Shown: positions 43,916 through 57,497 of the stretch, one piece after another | Numbering within the stretch: the first letter of the stretch is position 1 | How the letters are laid out: every line of letters starts with the position of its first letter | DNA from: Erinaceus europaeus | Lineage: Eukaryota; Chordata; Mammalia; Eulipotyphla; Erinaceidae | Reading direction: 5' to 3' | NCBI RefSeq assembly: GCF_950295315.1 | Contig: NC_080170.1 | Coordinates: 98,765,971 to 98,829,970 of the forward strand | Length of the DNA stretch: 64,000 nt | The notes under the pieces: generated by a model | The model's input: the letters and a program-made list of their open reading frames with translations, nothing else | The model's database searches: none | What the model was told of the DNA's origin: nothing | Made by a program: the position numbers and the translations under genes

Positions 43916-44199
43916 TAAAAAATATTAAAATTCTTTATAAATAGAGAACTATTTTTGTTTTTATTCAAAAAGGAAATTGTGTTCATTTTTACAACATTAA
44001 AGGACACAAGAATTCACTCTTTGCTTGAAAAAAGTCATTTTCCTGGGGACTTCAGTCATATTTGTTGAAAAACATATTCATGATCAGAACATTTCCTGTG
44101 TCAAAAGTCTACATGTCCTTTTCTTTTGAAGACCATTAAATAAAAAGCTCATTTAAATGTCAAAATTGACTTAGGATAGTATAATTCCTCTTGTGGGCT

Positions 44200-45312
44200 T
44201 CTTCAGGACTATACCTGCACTATGAACTTCCAATGGTAAGAGCTGCTACTCTCTGAAGAGAAGCTAGGTCATCCTACTGTGTCACTCAAGGAAAACTGTT
44301 CCCTTTATAAGTACAGCCTAGAATGTTCCCAGCTCTGACCATGGACTGTGAACATAGATTTACTGATACTTGAAGATTGTACAAGCTCCTGTGCTAAAAA
44401 TGAATATATATGGGTTCTAAGTCAGATCAGTGGTGTAAACACTTAACTGTATTTATATATTTTCATCAAGTTTGAGAGCTACTCTCTGCCCTGATCCAGC
44501 TTTCTAATCCTATTCTCAACTCTGATGTAGTCTTCTCAGACTATATTTGTAGTCCACCTCCAGGTTGGCTATCAAGTTCCACAAAAATCACCAAGTCATG
44601 GGCTCTTTGGAATATACCTAAAATAGATTTCCTAACTTGTTTCCACACTAAAAACCTTATTCTGATCTGCTCCATTCCTATCTTTTAGTTTCTGTTTATT
44701 AAACATTTTGTTGTGCTTTATATTGTACTACCTTTTAGCCATCAAACTGTGAATGCTATCATGATTTCATCCTGAACACCATGGACAGATGACTTCATAA
44801 ATGTATCCAGGAACCTCCCCTCTCCAAAGTCTTACCCACTAGGGAAAGATGAAAACAGGCTCAGGGTATGGGTTGACCTGCCAATGCCCATGTCCTGCAG
44901 AGAATAAAATACAGAACCTAAACGTCCTGTCTTCCGCATCCCATAAAGAATTGTGGTCCATACTCCCAGAGAGGTAAATGTTAAATGTTAGGGGAAAATG
45001 AACAAAGGACTCCAATTCCATCATTACCTGGAGAGAGGAGAAGGAAGAGAGAAAGAAAGAGAGAGAGAGAGAGACTCAGAATTTGTAGGTGTGACTTAGG
45101 AAGTGAAGGCAGGACCACAGATAAAAATGGGCAAATATATAAATACAGAACACAGATAGATAGTTATAGAAATAATAGTCAACCCATATGGAGGGAATGG
45201 GAACACAGAACTCCAGTGGTAGGACAGATTTAGAAACATACCCCTGTTATCTTATTAATATTACCCTAGTTATCTGTAAATCCATATTAAATCACTTATT
45301 TAAAAAAAAAAA
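44200..45312 (+). repeat. L1-type 3' region, diverged
   Basis: 'gatccagctttctaatccta', 'ggacagatgacttcataaat', 'tgcccatgtcctgcagagaa' and an end at 'tccatattaaatcacttatt' with an A-tail. Contains an (GA)n patch at 45055-45075. Confidence 0.6.
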
Positions 45313-45969
45313 GGGACTTAGGAGATTGAAAACGTTGGAACTTAGGAAAATAGACTAGGGTTTTTTTTGTGTGTGTGTACTTAATTACTTCTCTTCCTAC
45401 AGAAGAGCAACTTCCAGGTGCAGCACTGAACTGCCATTACCGGTAACTCTTCTGAAAACTTATCTAGCAGTAATGGAGTTCAACTGTGAAGAGATATAGG
45501 TAAGATGGTGCTCTTAGTCTTACTTCATTCATTGCAAAAGAATTGAGCTATATGGTCTCTGATGAACACATACATGTTCCTTATCAAGTTACTTTCATAT
45601 GGGAATGGATAAATGTGGTTAGGCTCATTTTTCTACTGGATTCCCAAGAGTACATTATGGGTACTTAGAGATGGTAGTGAGTGGATGAAAGCTATATTTC
45701 TTTTTAAAGAGAACTTCAGTGACCTCTGAACATTACAAAATGAGGTTAAAAACAAATTAGAAAGGTTCTTAAGCAATTTTCTACCACTAATAGCAAATAA
45801 TGACCCAATTTATTATACTGTTTACCTACTGCCTAACATTAAATACTTCTGAAAACACAAGGAGTAAAAAAAATTGCAAAGTGTTAATTTTTTATTTTTT
45901 TAAATTTAATATTAGCAATTTTCTAGGGGATCACAGTGTTTCAAACTTTAGGATTCTTTATTTAATATA

Positions 45970-46700
45970 CATATGTTCCTAGCTGCAACCACAGAATGTG
46001 GCTCAGACCTACAGTAATGCAGAGGTTGCACAGGTTCCTGTGCTGAATATGGGCCAAAGATCAAATCAATGGGGTTTACAGTCAACAATATTTATATACC
46101 TTTCCCATATTTGGGAGCTACTCTCTTCTCTGACACAGCATTCTAACCCTTTTTCCAACTATGACACCATCTCCCCAGAAAATACCTTGGGTCTACCTGC
46201 ATGTTAGCTGTCAGACATATGCATGCAGAAACCAGTAAAGCCATGGACCCTTTGGAATGTACCTAAAGTAGATCTACTAGTTTTTTTTTTCCAAAATAGA
46301 GACTCTAAATCTTCATCTGCAGTGTTCTTGCCTTTAGGTTCATGATTAGTTAACAAACAGTTCTGCTTTATACCTTAACCCTTTTTCAGCCACCAGGTTC
46401 CAGATGCTACCATGAGGCCAGCCTGATTTCCCTGGGTAGACGGCGCCACCAATGTGTACTGAAGCCCCTGTTCCACCAGGGAAAGAGAGAGACAAGCTGA
46501 GAGTATAGATTGATGTGCAATGCCCATGTTCAGCGGGGAAGCAGTTACAGAAGCCAGACCTTCCACCTTCTGCATCCTATAATGATCCTGGGTCCATACT
46601 CCCAGAGGGATAAAGAATAGAAAAGCTTTCAAGGGAGCAGAAGGGATATGGCGTTCTGGTCATGGGAACTCTGTGAAACTGTACCCCTTTTATCCTACAC
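45970..46700 (+). repeat. L1-type 3' region
   Basis: 'ttcctagctgcaaccacaga', 'aatggggtttacagtcaaca', 'cagccaccaggttccagatg' and 'ctgtaccccttttatcctac'. Confidence 0.7.
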
Positions 46701-46704
46701 CACA

Positions 46705-47550
46705 TGACAAAGATAAATACTTTTGATCAGATTGTATACTAGAATAGGAATCTTTTCATTACTGCAATTTGAAATGATAGAAGTAAACCACTTGAGAAGA
46801 GTTCTCAATATTACATTAAATACAAGTATAGATTGAGCTGGATATTCTTTTGTATGTTTCTTCAAATTATCCACTTGGTTCTCCAGTTTCTTTTAAAATC
46901 TACAGCATTTCACAAAAGTAAAGAATAAGAAGTGAACCTTACTAAAAGTATTTCTTTCTCAAATATCTGTGCTAGGTTGATTCTATTGCTCCATTTTAGT
47001 TGGTTGAAAGCCCATATTGAATATAAGACGTTACTCAAGATTTTCTCTCAATCCACTCAAATGTTTTTTCGAAGGCAGCCTGTTCTTCTGTCAGAAACGA
47101 TCACTTCCTTATGGTCATGTTATCCACAAAGAATAAGCTTTGAAAACATATTCTCATAAATAATCTGTGGCCTTGAAAATACCCATCTAATTGTTAAAGT
47201 ATAACTTTCAAGAAGTTCAAAAAAATTGACTGCATTCAATGTCCAAATTCTGATTTCTAATAATTCACTTTTTAGTCAAGTTCTCAAATATGCATGACTT
47301 TTTTTATCACTTATTAGTTGCTTTGTTATTCAAAAATAGTGAGAGAGAGAGATATTACAGAATTAAAACTTTAGTATTCCCATGAGTGTGATATCCTGGG
47401 TCTTGCACCTGGAAAAGCATGTATTTTACCTTTTGAATTATTTCTCTGGACTCTATTTTCTCTGATGTAATTTCAAGGGTTGGGTTGTGTGATTGGGCTG
47501 TGGGAAGTAAGATATAATGTGGCCTGGAAAATACTGTAGTGCTACAGAAT
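46705..47550. other. Unique DNA, nothing recognised
   Basis: No supported feature. Confidence 0.5.
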
Positions 47551-47555
47551 AAGGG

Positions 47556-47557
<2 letters not shown>

Positions 47558-47638
<81 letters not shown>
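47558..47638. repeat. Compound (TC)n(AC)n microsatellite
   Basis: About 19 TC/CT units followed by about 21 AC units. Confidence 0.95.
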
Positions 47639-47639
<1 letters not shown>

Positions 47640-48044
47640 CATTTGGAGTAAATCAAAAAGAAAGGGAAAAAAACACTTGAAAAGTGTCCCACTGATTAAG
47701 TTGGGGTGAGTAGAGATAATAAATGAATTATGTAATAATTGTGTAGGAAATAATTATCTGCATTTATTATAAAATAAATATCTGAATACATTTAAAGTGA
47801 GAATGAGTAGATAAAATTCCCATTTAGAGTTCCCAGTGGTGTTGGTAGATTTTCAGGGAGGAAGATAACTCCCTACTTGTGAGGTGTAAATTGCACATTG
47901 TTTCCAAAAAACACAATATGAAAGGATGGAAAGAGGTGCTTCACAGCAAGAAATGTGACAAAAACCAGCTAAGTCAAGCATTTAAGGACATTGACACTGG
48001 TATGATATACTGACATAAATTATGCTGATATATTTGGCCTCAAG

Positions 48045-48170
48045 GACCTACAAATGACCCTGCCTTGGAAGGTTCCTGCTTTGTCATGCAAATGACCTAG
48101 GTCTGAACCTGACCCCACTTCAGTAGGAAAAGTCTCACTGCTGTGGTCTCTTCTTCTCTCTGACTATCTC
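48045..48170 (+). repeat. Worn SINE fragment
   Basis: 'tgacctaggtctgaacctga' as a box-B-like block and a CT-rich body. Family uncertain. Confidence 0.4.
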
Positions 48171-48189
48171 TTTCTCTCATTTTTCTTTC

Positions 48190-48465
48190 TTTTTTAAATA
48201 TTTATTTATTCCCTTTTGTTGCCATTGTTGTTTTATTATTGTAGTTATTGTTGTTATTGGATAGAATAGAGAGAAATGGATAGAGAAGGAGAAGACAGAG
48301 AGGACAGAGAAAGATAGACACCTGCAGACTTGCTTCACCACTTGTGAAGCAATTCCCCTGCAGGTGGAGAGCCAGGGGCTTGAACCGGGATCCTTACACA
48401 GGTCCTTGCACTTTGTGCCACTTGTGCTTTACCCGCTGAGCTACCATCCCATTCCCTTTCTCTCA
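48190..48465 (-). repeat. Family A SINE, reverse
   Basis: 'cccttttgttgccattgttg', 'gagagaaatggatagagaag', 'gaagcaattcccctgcaggt' and 'cttgaaccgggatccttaca'. Confidence 0.85.
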
Positions 48466-48469
48466 TTTC

Positions 48470-49305
48470 TAGCTGAAAGAGGTGGTCAAGAGTAGAGAAG
48501 CCTTGGTGATAACAACAAAAACAAAACAAACAAACAAACAACAACAAAATACCAATGTCACCCTTGCTTGTGATGAGGTTGTCAATTTTACTTTACTAGT
48601 TATCCCCCCATTATTCATTTTACCCAGGGTAATACAAAAACATCAGCTAAATATCTATTATGGGGCAGTCTATAAAATGTCTAATACTTTCAAAACAACT
48701 AGATTATTATAAATAAATAAAGCTGTTATAGTTTAGAGGGCATTAAAACCAATAACACTATCTATCATAATCTATCATCTACCTATCTATTCTATCTAGA
48801 TATATATGTATATGTGTCACTATATGTATTTAAAGACAGAATAATAATATAATGAAATGTGAAGTTTAGTTAACAATAATGCCTCAAAATGATTCAGTAG
48901 TTTAAACAAATGAACCGTACTAAGGTAAAATTTTAACAAAGTAAAATGAGTACAGGGTATATAAAATGATCTGTCCTGTTACAGAGTCCTCAGTGGAGTA
49001 TAATCTGTTGCAACAGAGTCAGGAATTCAGAAGGGGGAAGGGAGGGATACTAAGAAGAGTTTCCCTGTGGTGGAATAAAATGATAGTTTGGTGGAAAATA
49101 AAATGTATTGATGCTTATCCTTGAAAATTGTATAATTCTATAGAACATAGGGGTATAACCATGCTTACAGGGACAGAATAATAAATTATTATTATACTGT
49201 CTATGCCACCAAGCTAAACAAAGAAATAAATACACAAAGTATTTTAGCATATTTTTAAAAATATTTGGAGATTGTTATCTGAGAGTACACCTTTAGGTAC
49301 ATATA
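48470..49305. other. AT-rich unique DNA, nothing recognised
   Basis: No supported feature; short (CTAT) run near 48760-48800. Confidence 0.45.
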
Positions 49306-49314
49306 AAAATATGT

Positions 49315-49460
49315 CAGGGCAGGGAGACAGGATAATGGTTATGCTGAGACTCTAAGGTCCTGTTATTCTGAAGTCCCAGGCTTAATCCCTGGCACTACCA
49401 GAAGCCAGGGCTTAGCAGTGTTCTGGTAAAATAAAATAACATAAAATAAAATAAAATGTT
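49315..49460 (+). repeat. tRNA-derived SINE, family D
   Basis: 'gggagacaggataatggtta', 'cccaggcttaatccctggca', 'agccagggcttagcagtgtt' and an (AAAAT)n tail. Confidence 0.75.
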
Positions 49461-50252
49461 GCTACTGAACTCTTCAAGAAACTTCTAAAAGGCCAAATGC
49501 CCTTTCCTGGTCTGAACATGTCAATCAGCTATTTTTTGACAGATATGTATTGTCCAGGCAAATCTACATGTGTCGAATTGAGCCTGCAGGTGACCAGTTG
49601 CAGGTGTGACTGAGTGTCTAATTTGGACTCTTGGCATGAAGCTGCAGTGGTTATTATGCATTTAGTTGCTTGGTGGTGCAGTTTAGTTTCTTGCACACTT
49701 TTCATGTATGTGAAATGATTGTAGGTTCACACCTAACACTCATTTGAAAGGATGCTGTGATAGAAAGGTCAGCTTCAAAGTCCAAGAAAATTTGGCCACT
49801 ATAGTAATACGTGGGGAAGCAATTTATAGATTACTGGATTTTTATAAATATTTCATTATTCAGAAGAAAACATGACTAAAAAATTAAAAGGATTAAAGTA
49901 ACCACATGGGATGCCTTGATTTAATTCACTGGCAGATGTAGAACTATTTTCATTCTTATAGCTCAAAAATTTTTAGTGTCTGAAATAATGACTAAATATC
50001 TATGTTTCTGCTGAGTTTCACTGAGTCAATTTTTGTAAAAATTATAAGACTTTATAGTTATTTTATGTGTAATATTAATTCTATGAATATGGAAAAATTA
50101 AACTATTAAAAATTTAGGAATATTCTGATGTAATAGAAAATTAAATGTATCTTATTTCTACTTTGCAGGAATTTACCTGTCAGGGGAAACCATTTCTCTA
50201 CCTTTTTTTAGTACCTAAGTAAGAGTGAAAATTTCTAAATGTGCAAGGTATT

Positions 50253-50490
50253 TTTTTCTGGGTCCAAGGCATAGAGCAGTGGGTTAAGCTCACATGGCAC
50301 AAAGTGCAAGGACCAGCATAAGGATCCAGGTTGGAGCCCCAGGTTCCCCACCTGCAGGGGGGTTGCTTTGCAAGCATTGAAGCAAGTCTGAAGGTGTCTG
50401 TCTTTCTCTTCCCCCTCCATCTTACCCTCCTGTCTCGATTTCTCTCTGTCAAATCCAACAACAACAACAAGGGCAACAACAAAAAGATAT
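50253..50490 (+). repeat. Family A SINE
   Basis: 'aaggatccaggttggagccc', 'tccccacctgcagggg', 'tgaaggtgtctgtctttctc' and an 'aacaacaacaa' tail. Confidence 0.8.
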
Positions 50491-50494
50491 TTTC

Positions 50495-51955
50495 TATTTG
50501 ATTATCTATTTAACAAATAGGTAAATATATAGAAATTATGACACAAACTTATCTATTTAACTTGTTCATGTGATTTCAGAGTGGTCATATAAAAAGAAAT
50601 TCCACTGGCTCTTTGACTGGAGGAAGTTGTCATTGCTAGTATAACATATAAGGAAAAATAAGTTTGGGTTATCGATGGGTCATTACTAAAATGGAATAAC
50701 CACTAACATATATACAGTATATTACTTCATTGTCATTTTCAATTTTCTTTGTTCATTTTTTTCTTATAAATAATTCAAAGGAAAACTATCTGATTTTGAA
50801 ACCAGTAAATCAATTAATGATAGCCTCAGGGTATTATACATGTTAGATTCAAAAACAAGGCACCAATGCCAATCAATACTGAGAAATTAGCAGCTACTTC
50901 ATTCAGAGAACAATAGAGAATAGTAGGATTTTGCCTTATGAGTATCAACAACCCTTAGGTTTATAGACACAGATCATAATAACACATCTTCTGCAAAGGG
51001 CGCTTTAATAATCTTCTGATGAGGAATGTAGTTTAGTTTTAGGGGAATATAAGAATGCTACACATAATAAGAAAAATGAAAAATACCCTAATTACAAATT
51101 ATTATTCTACATTGAGGAAGATACAGGTTCCTTTTATGACTTATCAACCTATGCTCTTATACAACAAATAAAGGTATTCATGCAAATAATAAAAGAGCTC
51201 CTCTTCTTCCTCCTCCTCCTCCTTCTTTCTCTAACTCCTTTTCCTTTATCTTCTTCTTTTTAACTAATATGAAAACATTTCTTTCTTTTTTTTTTTTAAT
51301 TACAGAATGGTTAGGTCTTGTTTGATTGATTGATTCCTTTTATCCAAAGTCTCTTCTACAATATAATTATGGCATTCTATTAAAATACTCTTCTCTCACT
51401 TCTAACACTCCATTCCATGGAGTTTGTACACAAATATGTCCAATGTGGTTTAGAAAAAAATTGAACTGCATATTCATGTATGCTCGGATATAAAAAATTC
51501 CAATATTCTTCTCTGAAGGCAATGATTTCTTTGTTTATTTTGAGTTTCATATTTGGAAGTTGTTACCTTAATATGTTCCTTGAAGTCCTGTCTTTTAAAA
51601 TTCTGCTGAACTTCTAGCCCTGCTATTAAAATATTGAACCAGGAAACTAACAAGTTTATAGGTATGCTGGGTATTTCACAGGATAACATAGTATCTGACA
51701 CATGATAAGTTTAAAAACATTTCTTAAATTTTATTGGGATGCAAAACTTGGAGAAATTCAAAAATAAAATTAAAATCTTCTCTGAATCCTGAATAATCTT
51801 TGGAAACATAAGCAGTTAGTAAGTATTTGCTTGAACTTTATGAATATAAATAGATGTTTCACTCATATTAACATTTCTCTAGATTAGCATATAATGTTAC
51901 TTAGTTTCAAAGACTTCCATAGAGTGAATTAACCAAGAGCCTGAAGCCACAGCCT
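50495..51955. other. AT-rich unique DNA, nothing recognised
   Basis: About 1.5 kb; a CCT-rich patch at 51200-51255 is a simple repeat. No gene seen. Confidence 0.5.
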
Positions 51956-51970
51956 ATTAACCAGAGACTG

Positions 51971-52290
51971 TTTTTTTTTTTTGCCCCCGGGGTTATTGCT
52001 GGGGCTCTGTGCCTGCACCACGAATCCCCTGATTCTGGAGACCATTTTTTCTCCTTTTGTTGCCCTTGTTTTATTATTGTTACAATTATTATTGTTGTTG
52101 TCGCTGTTGGATAGGACAGAGAGAAATCGAGAGAGGAGGGGAGGCAGAGAAGAGGAGAGAAAGACAGACACTTGCAGACTTGCTTCATGGAGTGTGAAGA
52201 GACTCCTCTACAAGTGGGGAGCCTGAGCTCGAACTGCCGGTCCTTCTGCTTTGCCCCACGTGCTCTTAACCCGCTACCGCCAGACTCCCA
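51971..52290 (-). repeat. Family A SINE, long form, reverse
   Basis: T-run, 'ggttattgctggggctctgt', 'cttttgttgcccttgtttta', GA-rich body and 'acgtgctcttaacccgctac'. Target duplication agagactg at 51963-51970 and 52291-52298. Confidence 0.85.
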
Positions 52291-52299
52291 AGAGACTGC

Positions 52300-55020
52300 T
52301 TGTTATCTTCATCTGATTGAGCATCTTCTACCCTTCTACGCGCCCTTTTTCTTTTTATAGAAATACCAAAGAAACTGAATACCATTGTTTATTTTAAGAA
52401 ACTGTGAACATTTACTATATGCCAGATAAACTGGATGCCTTTTCCAGAAGAGAAATAAGTACTTGTACTTAAATTTGGAGCATAGGGATATAGCTTATAG
52501 CTCAGGTAATAAAGTCAGCATAAACTTGATCATGTTATAGTTATTATTACCATGCAGTCTAGCAAATGAATTAAATAGAGAAACCAAATCAAGTTCACTA
52601 AAACTTTTAGATAGTAAGTGATCAAAGTTCTAAAGGCCATGGTGTGATTTCAAATTGAATAATTGAGGGAAATTAAGTCATAGCAGTGGCATGGGCAAAT
52701 TCACAAATATGTCTGTTTCTCCTCTCTGTTTATTTCTCCTGTCTCTCTTTCATCTTTCCTCAGAAGTTATGGAATAAAATAGGAGCAAATTTCCACATGC
52801 CAAAAAATAATGTAGAGATAATCTAAGAAATACTGGGCAAATAGAACAGTACAAATCTAAAAATGATTAAAATATAAATAAGTAAAAATCAGGGCATGGA
52901 TTTCTATCTTGATTTCTGGCCTGAGAAACATGGAAAATGGTGATGTAATCCCCATATAAGGAAGGCAAGCTGAGTAAATGCATCATAAATGGTATTAAGA
53001 GTGAGTTAAGTTTTGTACATTTCCATTTGAGAACCTGGTAAGTCTCCTAATTCATAAAGTAGGAGTTATATTTGGAGTAGCTTGAAGACATAATAGGCTT
53101 TTGAACTGAAGGATTATGTGATAAACCTTCTAATAGAGGACAAATAATTTAGAATAAGGAATATAGCATTATAACCAAAGTCTTATTACTCTGAGGCAAT
53201 GCATTTTAAAATATGGGAAATGGCTAAAACATGTACTTATTAAATTTAGTTCTTCTTCCTCCCCCCCTTTTTCTTTTTGGTAGATCTACCTGTTATCCCC
53301 AGCACTAGCTCACAGCACACAATTTTCTCTTTTATTGACCTCTTTGTACCCTCAGCCTACTTTGCTATTCTAAATGGTTTAAATTCTTTCATTTTCTTTA
53401 TTTTTTATGTAGCTGTTTGTTTATTTAGGAATTCAACTCAATTATTATCATGTCAATGATATTTCAGAGCATAATCCATTATACAGGTATTTATGGGTAT
53501 ACATGTTTTATGTGTGTAAGTCACATTTTTACCAAATAAAATTGAAGCAATATGGACCTTCTGAAATATCACAGTATCTTTTCTTTAGTTTTGAATTTCA
53601 AACTTTACCTAATGCATTCAATGGCTTTTAAATGTCAGTTTAGACCTAAACCACTAGTAATATTTGCTTCTAAATGAAATACTGTAATATTTGCCTAGAA
53701 ATAAAACTTGACTGGCTCTATACCAAGATAAATTTCTTTCTTTCACAAGTTTGACTATGATTTGTATGAATGTATGAAACAGTACAAGACATTTTGTTAA
53801 TCATTTAGGAAATCATTGGGGATAGACGTTGTTTACTATAGACATGAAGTAATCAAAGCAGCTTCCAAAGTGACTGACAAGGCAACAATGTGATTAAGAG
53901 AATACAGGATATATATATATATATATATTTTTGGTTTTTGGTTGTTGTTGTTTCTTGGTTTTAATTGGGGAGTGTCCTTCAAGAATAGTACAAGGGGAGA
54001 TGTATAAAATGGAAAGCCTAGTAAAAGACACCTAAGTTGAGTAACACCTTCTATTATAGTTTTATATAATTTCATTCAGCATTTTCCTAAGTCAATCTAG
54101 GAAAGGAGGTGTTACAGTTTGCTAATAGGCAGGAAAATTACTGATTATTTTGGTGGCAGTTAGGAGTCTCCAAGTCCATCTCACAAACAGCAAAATGCTA
54201 CAAGTTGCAAGTAAGCCAGCTATGTGTAAAACCATCCAAAACCAACCAGGAAGGACCTATGAACACAATGTGAGATGTCAGAGCTTGTGGTCGAGTATGT
54301 TCTGCCAAGAACAATTAAATTGTCTCATATGTGCCACTCTGGATCAAGAGCTAAGCCGTAAGTAAATGTAACCTAGTTTACTGAAGGTAAATGAAGCCCA
54401 CTTATCAATTACTACAAGTGTGGCAGGTGCACGGAAGGGAGATAAATGACCAAAGACATCCCCTGCTTCATTATAATGTTATTGTAATAAATTAGCATTG
54501 TTGTTGTTGTGCCCCGCCCCCCATGATGCATTTTTCTGTATGCATTATGGGTAACCACAAGCACAGAGTAATATCGATTATTTAAGTCCCAACCTATCAA
54601 TCAATGATGTAATATGAACCTCCTCCCACACTTTTGTTTAAAACACACTCAGTCCTGAATTTCATTCTATGAGAATAACTTTACTAACACTGCTATAAAA
54701 CTCTTTGCTTTAAACTTCTGTGCTAATCTTCAATTGGTTGCTGACTGTCATAAGAACTGAAGTAGCTGCTTTTAAAGAGCCATTTCAACTGGTAACAGAA
54801 GCGACATTTTTTTCCCCACTTGATACACTCCAACTTTATGTGATTTGTACAAGGACACAAACCACAGAAAAAATAGAAATTCCAAAGTGATTTTTTTTGT
54901 GTCAGTATCTCCAATAAATTACTCTCTCCTTCGTGTTTTAAATTATGGTATATTTATTGACACAAAAGTGAAAGACATGTCTTTCATAATTATGAATTCA
55001 AAGAACTAAAACAAATAATA
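52300..55020. other. AT-rich unique DNA
   Basis: About 2.7 kb with no gene or named repeat. Small items are an (AT)n run at 53909-53929 and an 11-bp imperfect inverted repeat with an 8-bp loop at about 54521-54550 ('ccatgatgcat' and 'atgcattatgg'). Confidence 0.45.
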
Positions 55021-55024
55021 ATGG

Positions 55025-55167
55025 CTGATAGATTTCCACTGAAAAGACAGCATCATACCTGAGGTCCTGGGACCTAGATTCAATCCAACATGACCATAAA
55101 CCAAAGCTATGCAATGCTCTTGTCTCTCTTTTTATCTCTCTTTTTCTTTCTTTTCCTATCTCTTTGG
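55025..55167 (+). repeat. tRNA-derived SINE, family D
   Basis: 'gacctagattcaatccaac', 'ccataaaccaaagctatgca' and a CT-rich body that runs up to the LTR-like block. Confidence 0.65.
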
Positions 55168-55169
55168 GA

Positions 55170-55738
55170 CCTTGCATAAGCTGAGGTCGATCATGGCACG
55201 AACCATCCAGGAGGGGACCCCTGGTTGCCTGGTAGGTATAGGCGTTCTGTCAGTCTCCTCAAGGGGCTTTTCGCCTCTATGGGTTGAGCAAGAAGGAACC
55301 TGCCTAACAGGTCCCAGTCCCCCTGTCAGCCTCCCTTGCGCAGGAATCAACATCCCCTTTGTGCTAGTTGACGGTTTCACTTCCTCATTCCCCAAACAAG
55401 CTCAACCACTTACCCAATGGTTACTAGAAAGACCTCACCATATCTCTAACCCCTGCTGTCTTGGCCATATAAGGTATCCCTTAACAGACCTCTCCTCGCC
55501 ACTGCTTCCCCCTACCACCCTTTAAAAACTCTGCTCTGCTGCACAATAAATGCACTATTTCAGCAATGGTGTCCTGAGAGATCTCTAATTCCATCTCTTG
55601 CTGCGGTCTTCAGAGAGAAATCTTAGCGTACTCATCCCTGCCGCCTCAGGTCTCACCCTCGCCAGTGTCCGTCTCTGGTGATCAACAGAACCATCACGCC
55701 GGGGGATCCAGACCTGAGATAGGCCCCCTAAAGAAAAT
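55170..55738 (+). mobile_element. LTR-like block (probable solo LTR)
   Basis: GC-richer than its surroundings. In order it has a TTTAAAA box-like site (about 55522), AATAAA (about 55545) and about 190 bp of C/T-rich sequence with 'ttgctgcggtcttcagagag', ending in 'tgtaccggcaca'. This is the U3-R-U5 plan of a retroviral LTR. No polymerase or gag sequence adjoins it, and I could not find a convincing target duplication, so its ends are approximate. The 138-codon frame at 55109-55525 is not supported as a gene. Confidence 0.5.
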
Positions 55739-55784
55739 GTACCGGCACATTTCGCTTATTTAAAGTTAAAAAAATATATATGTT

Positions 55785-55930
55785 GGGTTGGGAAGATAGC
55801 ATAATGGTTATTCAAAAAGACTCTCATGCCTGAGGCACTAAAGGTTCCAGTCTTAATCCCCATCACCACCATAAACTGGAGTTGAGCAGTACTCTAGTAT
55901 AAAAAATGAAATAAATAAATAAATAAAAAC
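55785..55930 (+). repeat. tRNA-derived SINE, family D
   Basis: 'gggaagatagcataatggtt', 'gactctcatgcctgaggcac', 'taaactggagttgagcagta' and an (AAAT)n tail. Confidence 0.8.
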
Positions 55931-56374
55931 AATTGTTAGCTATAATAAAATAGTACCACCACATGGAACAAAAAAATGGATCTTTCTTACTTGATTTAAG
56001 ATTTGGGGCAGACATTGGACTGTGAGGAAAGGTGAAGCAATATAGAAAAAGAGTTCTGTTTTCTCTGTTTTTATGAGCAGTCGAAAAACCAGGTGTCCTA
56101 GAGGAGAAATTTACATTATATTAACTTTAGTTACTTATTATTTAAATTGCCTCCAGGGTTATATCTGGGGCTCTATGCCTTCACCAGAACCCAGGAACAC
56201 ACTGCTCCTATGGCCAATTTTTCCATTCTTTATTAAAAAAAAACTTATGTATTGCTTACCTGACTGATATATCAAGAGAGACATATGGAGGAGAGAGAAA
56301 CAGCAGAATGCTGCTCAGCTTTCACTTATGATGGTAGTGGAGATTCCTCAAAGACTTAGTCAGGAATGTCTTTT

Positions 56375-56670
56375 TTTTTAAATTTTTTTTTATATTTATT
56401 TAATTTATTTTTTCCCTTTTGTTGCCCTTGTTGTTTTATTGTTGTAGTTATTGTTGTTGTTGTCGTTGTTGGATAGGACAGAGAGAAATGGAGAGAGGGA
56501 GGGGAAGACAGAGAGGAGGAGAGAAAGATAGACACCTGCAGGCCTGCTTCACCGCCTGTGAAGCGACTCCCCTGCAGGTGGGGAGCCGGGGTTCGAACCA
56601 GGATCCTTATGCCGGTCTTTGTGCTTTGCGCCACCTGCACTTAACCCACTGCACTACAGCCCGACTCCCC
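56375..56670 (-). repeat. Family A SINE, reverse, very well kept
   Basis: T-rich lead, 'cccttttgttgcccttgttg', 'gaagcgactcccctgcaggt' and 'ccactgcactacagcccgac'. Target duplication aggaatgtctttt at about 56362 and 56671. Confidence 0.9.
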
Positions 56671-56734
56671 AGGAATGTCTTTTTACATAGCTATTATGCT
56701 GTGTCCCTAGCATTCCTTTTTCTCTGTTTGTGCT

Positions 56735-56755
56735 TTTCTTTGTATTTGACAGTAT

Positions 56756-56786
<31 letters not shown>

Positions 56787-56930
56787 AAGAAGGAGAAAGG
56801 GAGAAACACATGTTTGCTGCTTTACCAACTGTGAAGCTCCTCTCTTGCAGGTGGAACCAGGAGCTGGAAGCTAGATCCTTGTGCATGTGGTATGTGCCCT
56901 CAGCTGGATGCATCACTTCCAGTCCACTAT
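56735..56930 (-). repeat. tRNA-derived SINE, family C, reverse
   Basis: (GA)n body at 56759-56782, 'ctcctctcttgcaggtggaa' and 'ggtatgtgccctcagctgga'. Confidence 0.65.
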
Positions 56931-57497
56931 GCTAACATTTTAAAGTACCAAAACACTTAGCTCTGAGGCTTATGTTAAGTCCAAAAATCCAGTTAAGAAA
57001 GAAATACATATTTTTATCTAGATATCTTAAGCCAGAAACCATCCTGTATGTAAGGAAGTGAAAAGTAAGAGACACAAATTTGTATTAGGATCTCCATTAG
57101 TTTAAGTGCATGACAAGTAGAGGAATGGAGATGGGAGAGAAAAAGCATGTGGTTCTTGCAAGGCCTTACAATCAAAAAGGGACTTTATGTTCATATTCTT
57201 GTGACACACTCAACCTTTCTAGATCCATCCATTGTCCTTGTTCCCAATTTTACCCCAAGTCAATAGTATTTGTAACTGTTATTTTTTTATTACATAACAA
57301 CCTTTTTTTTTTAACTTTACATAACCTTCTGCCATCTTTCAGTAAGCTTCACAATTCCTTATTCATAGAATGACCTGTCTTTATCAACAAAGAGAAATAA
57401 AAATGAGCAAGGTGCTGATTTATAACCTCACTTGAATTGGATATTATAGCATGTACAGTGTTTTGAAGTTGAAGAGAGTAAAACAAGTGGAAATCTG

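Noticed and set aside
54521..54550. Inverted repeat as a terminal repeat of a small DNA transposon
   Set aside because: Only 11 bp with an 8-bp loop and no flanking duplication; more likely chance.
55109..55525. 138-codon frame
   Set aside because: Starts in a SINE body and runs into the LTR-like block; no domain seen.
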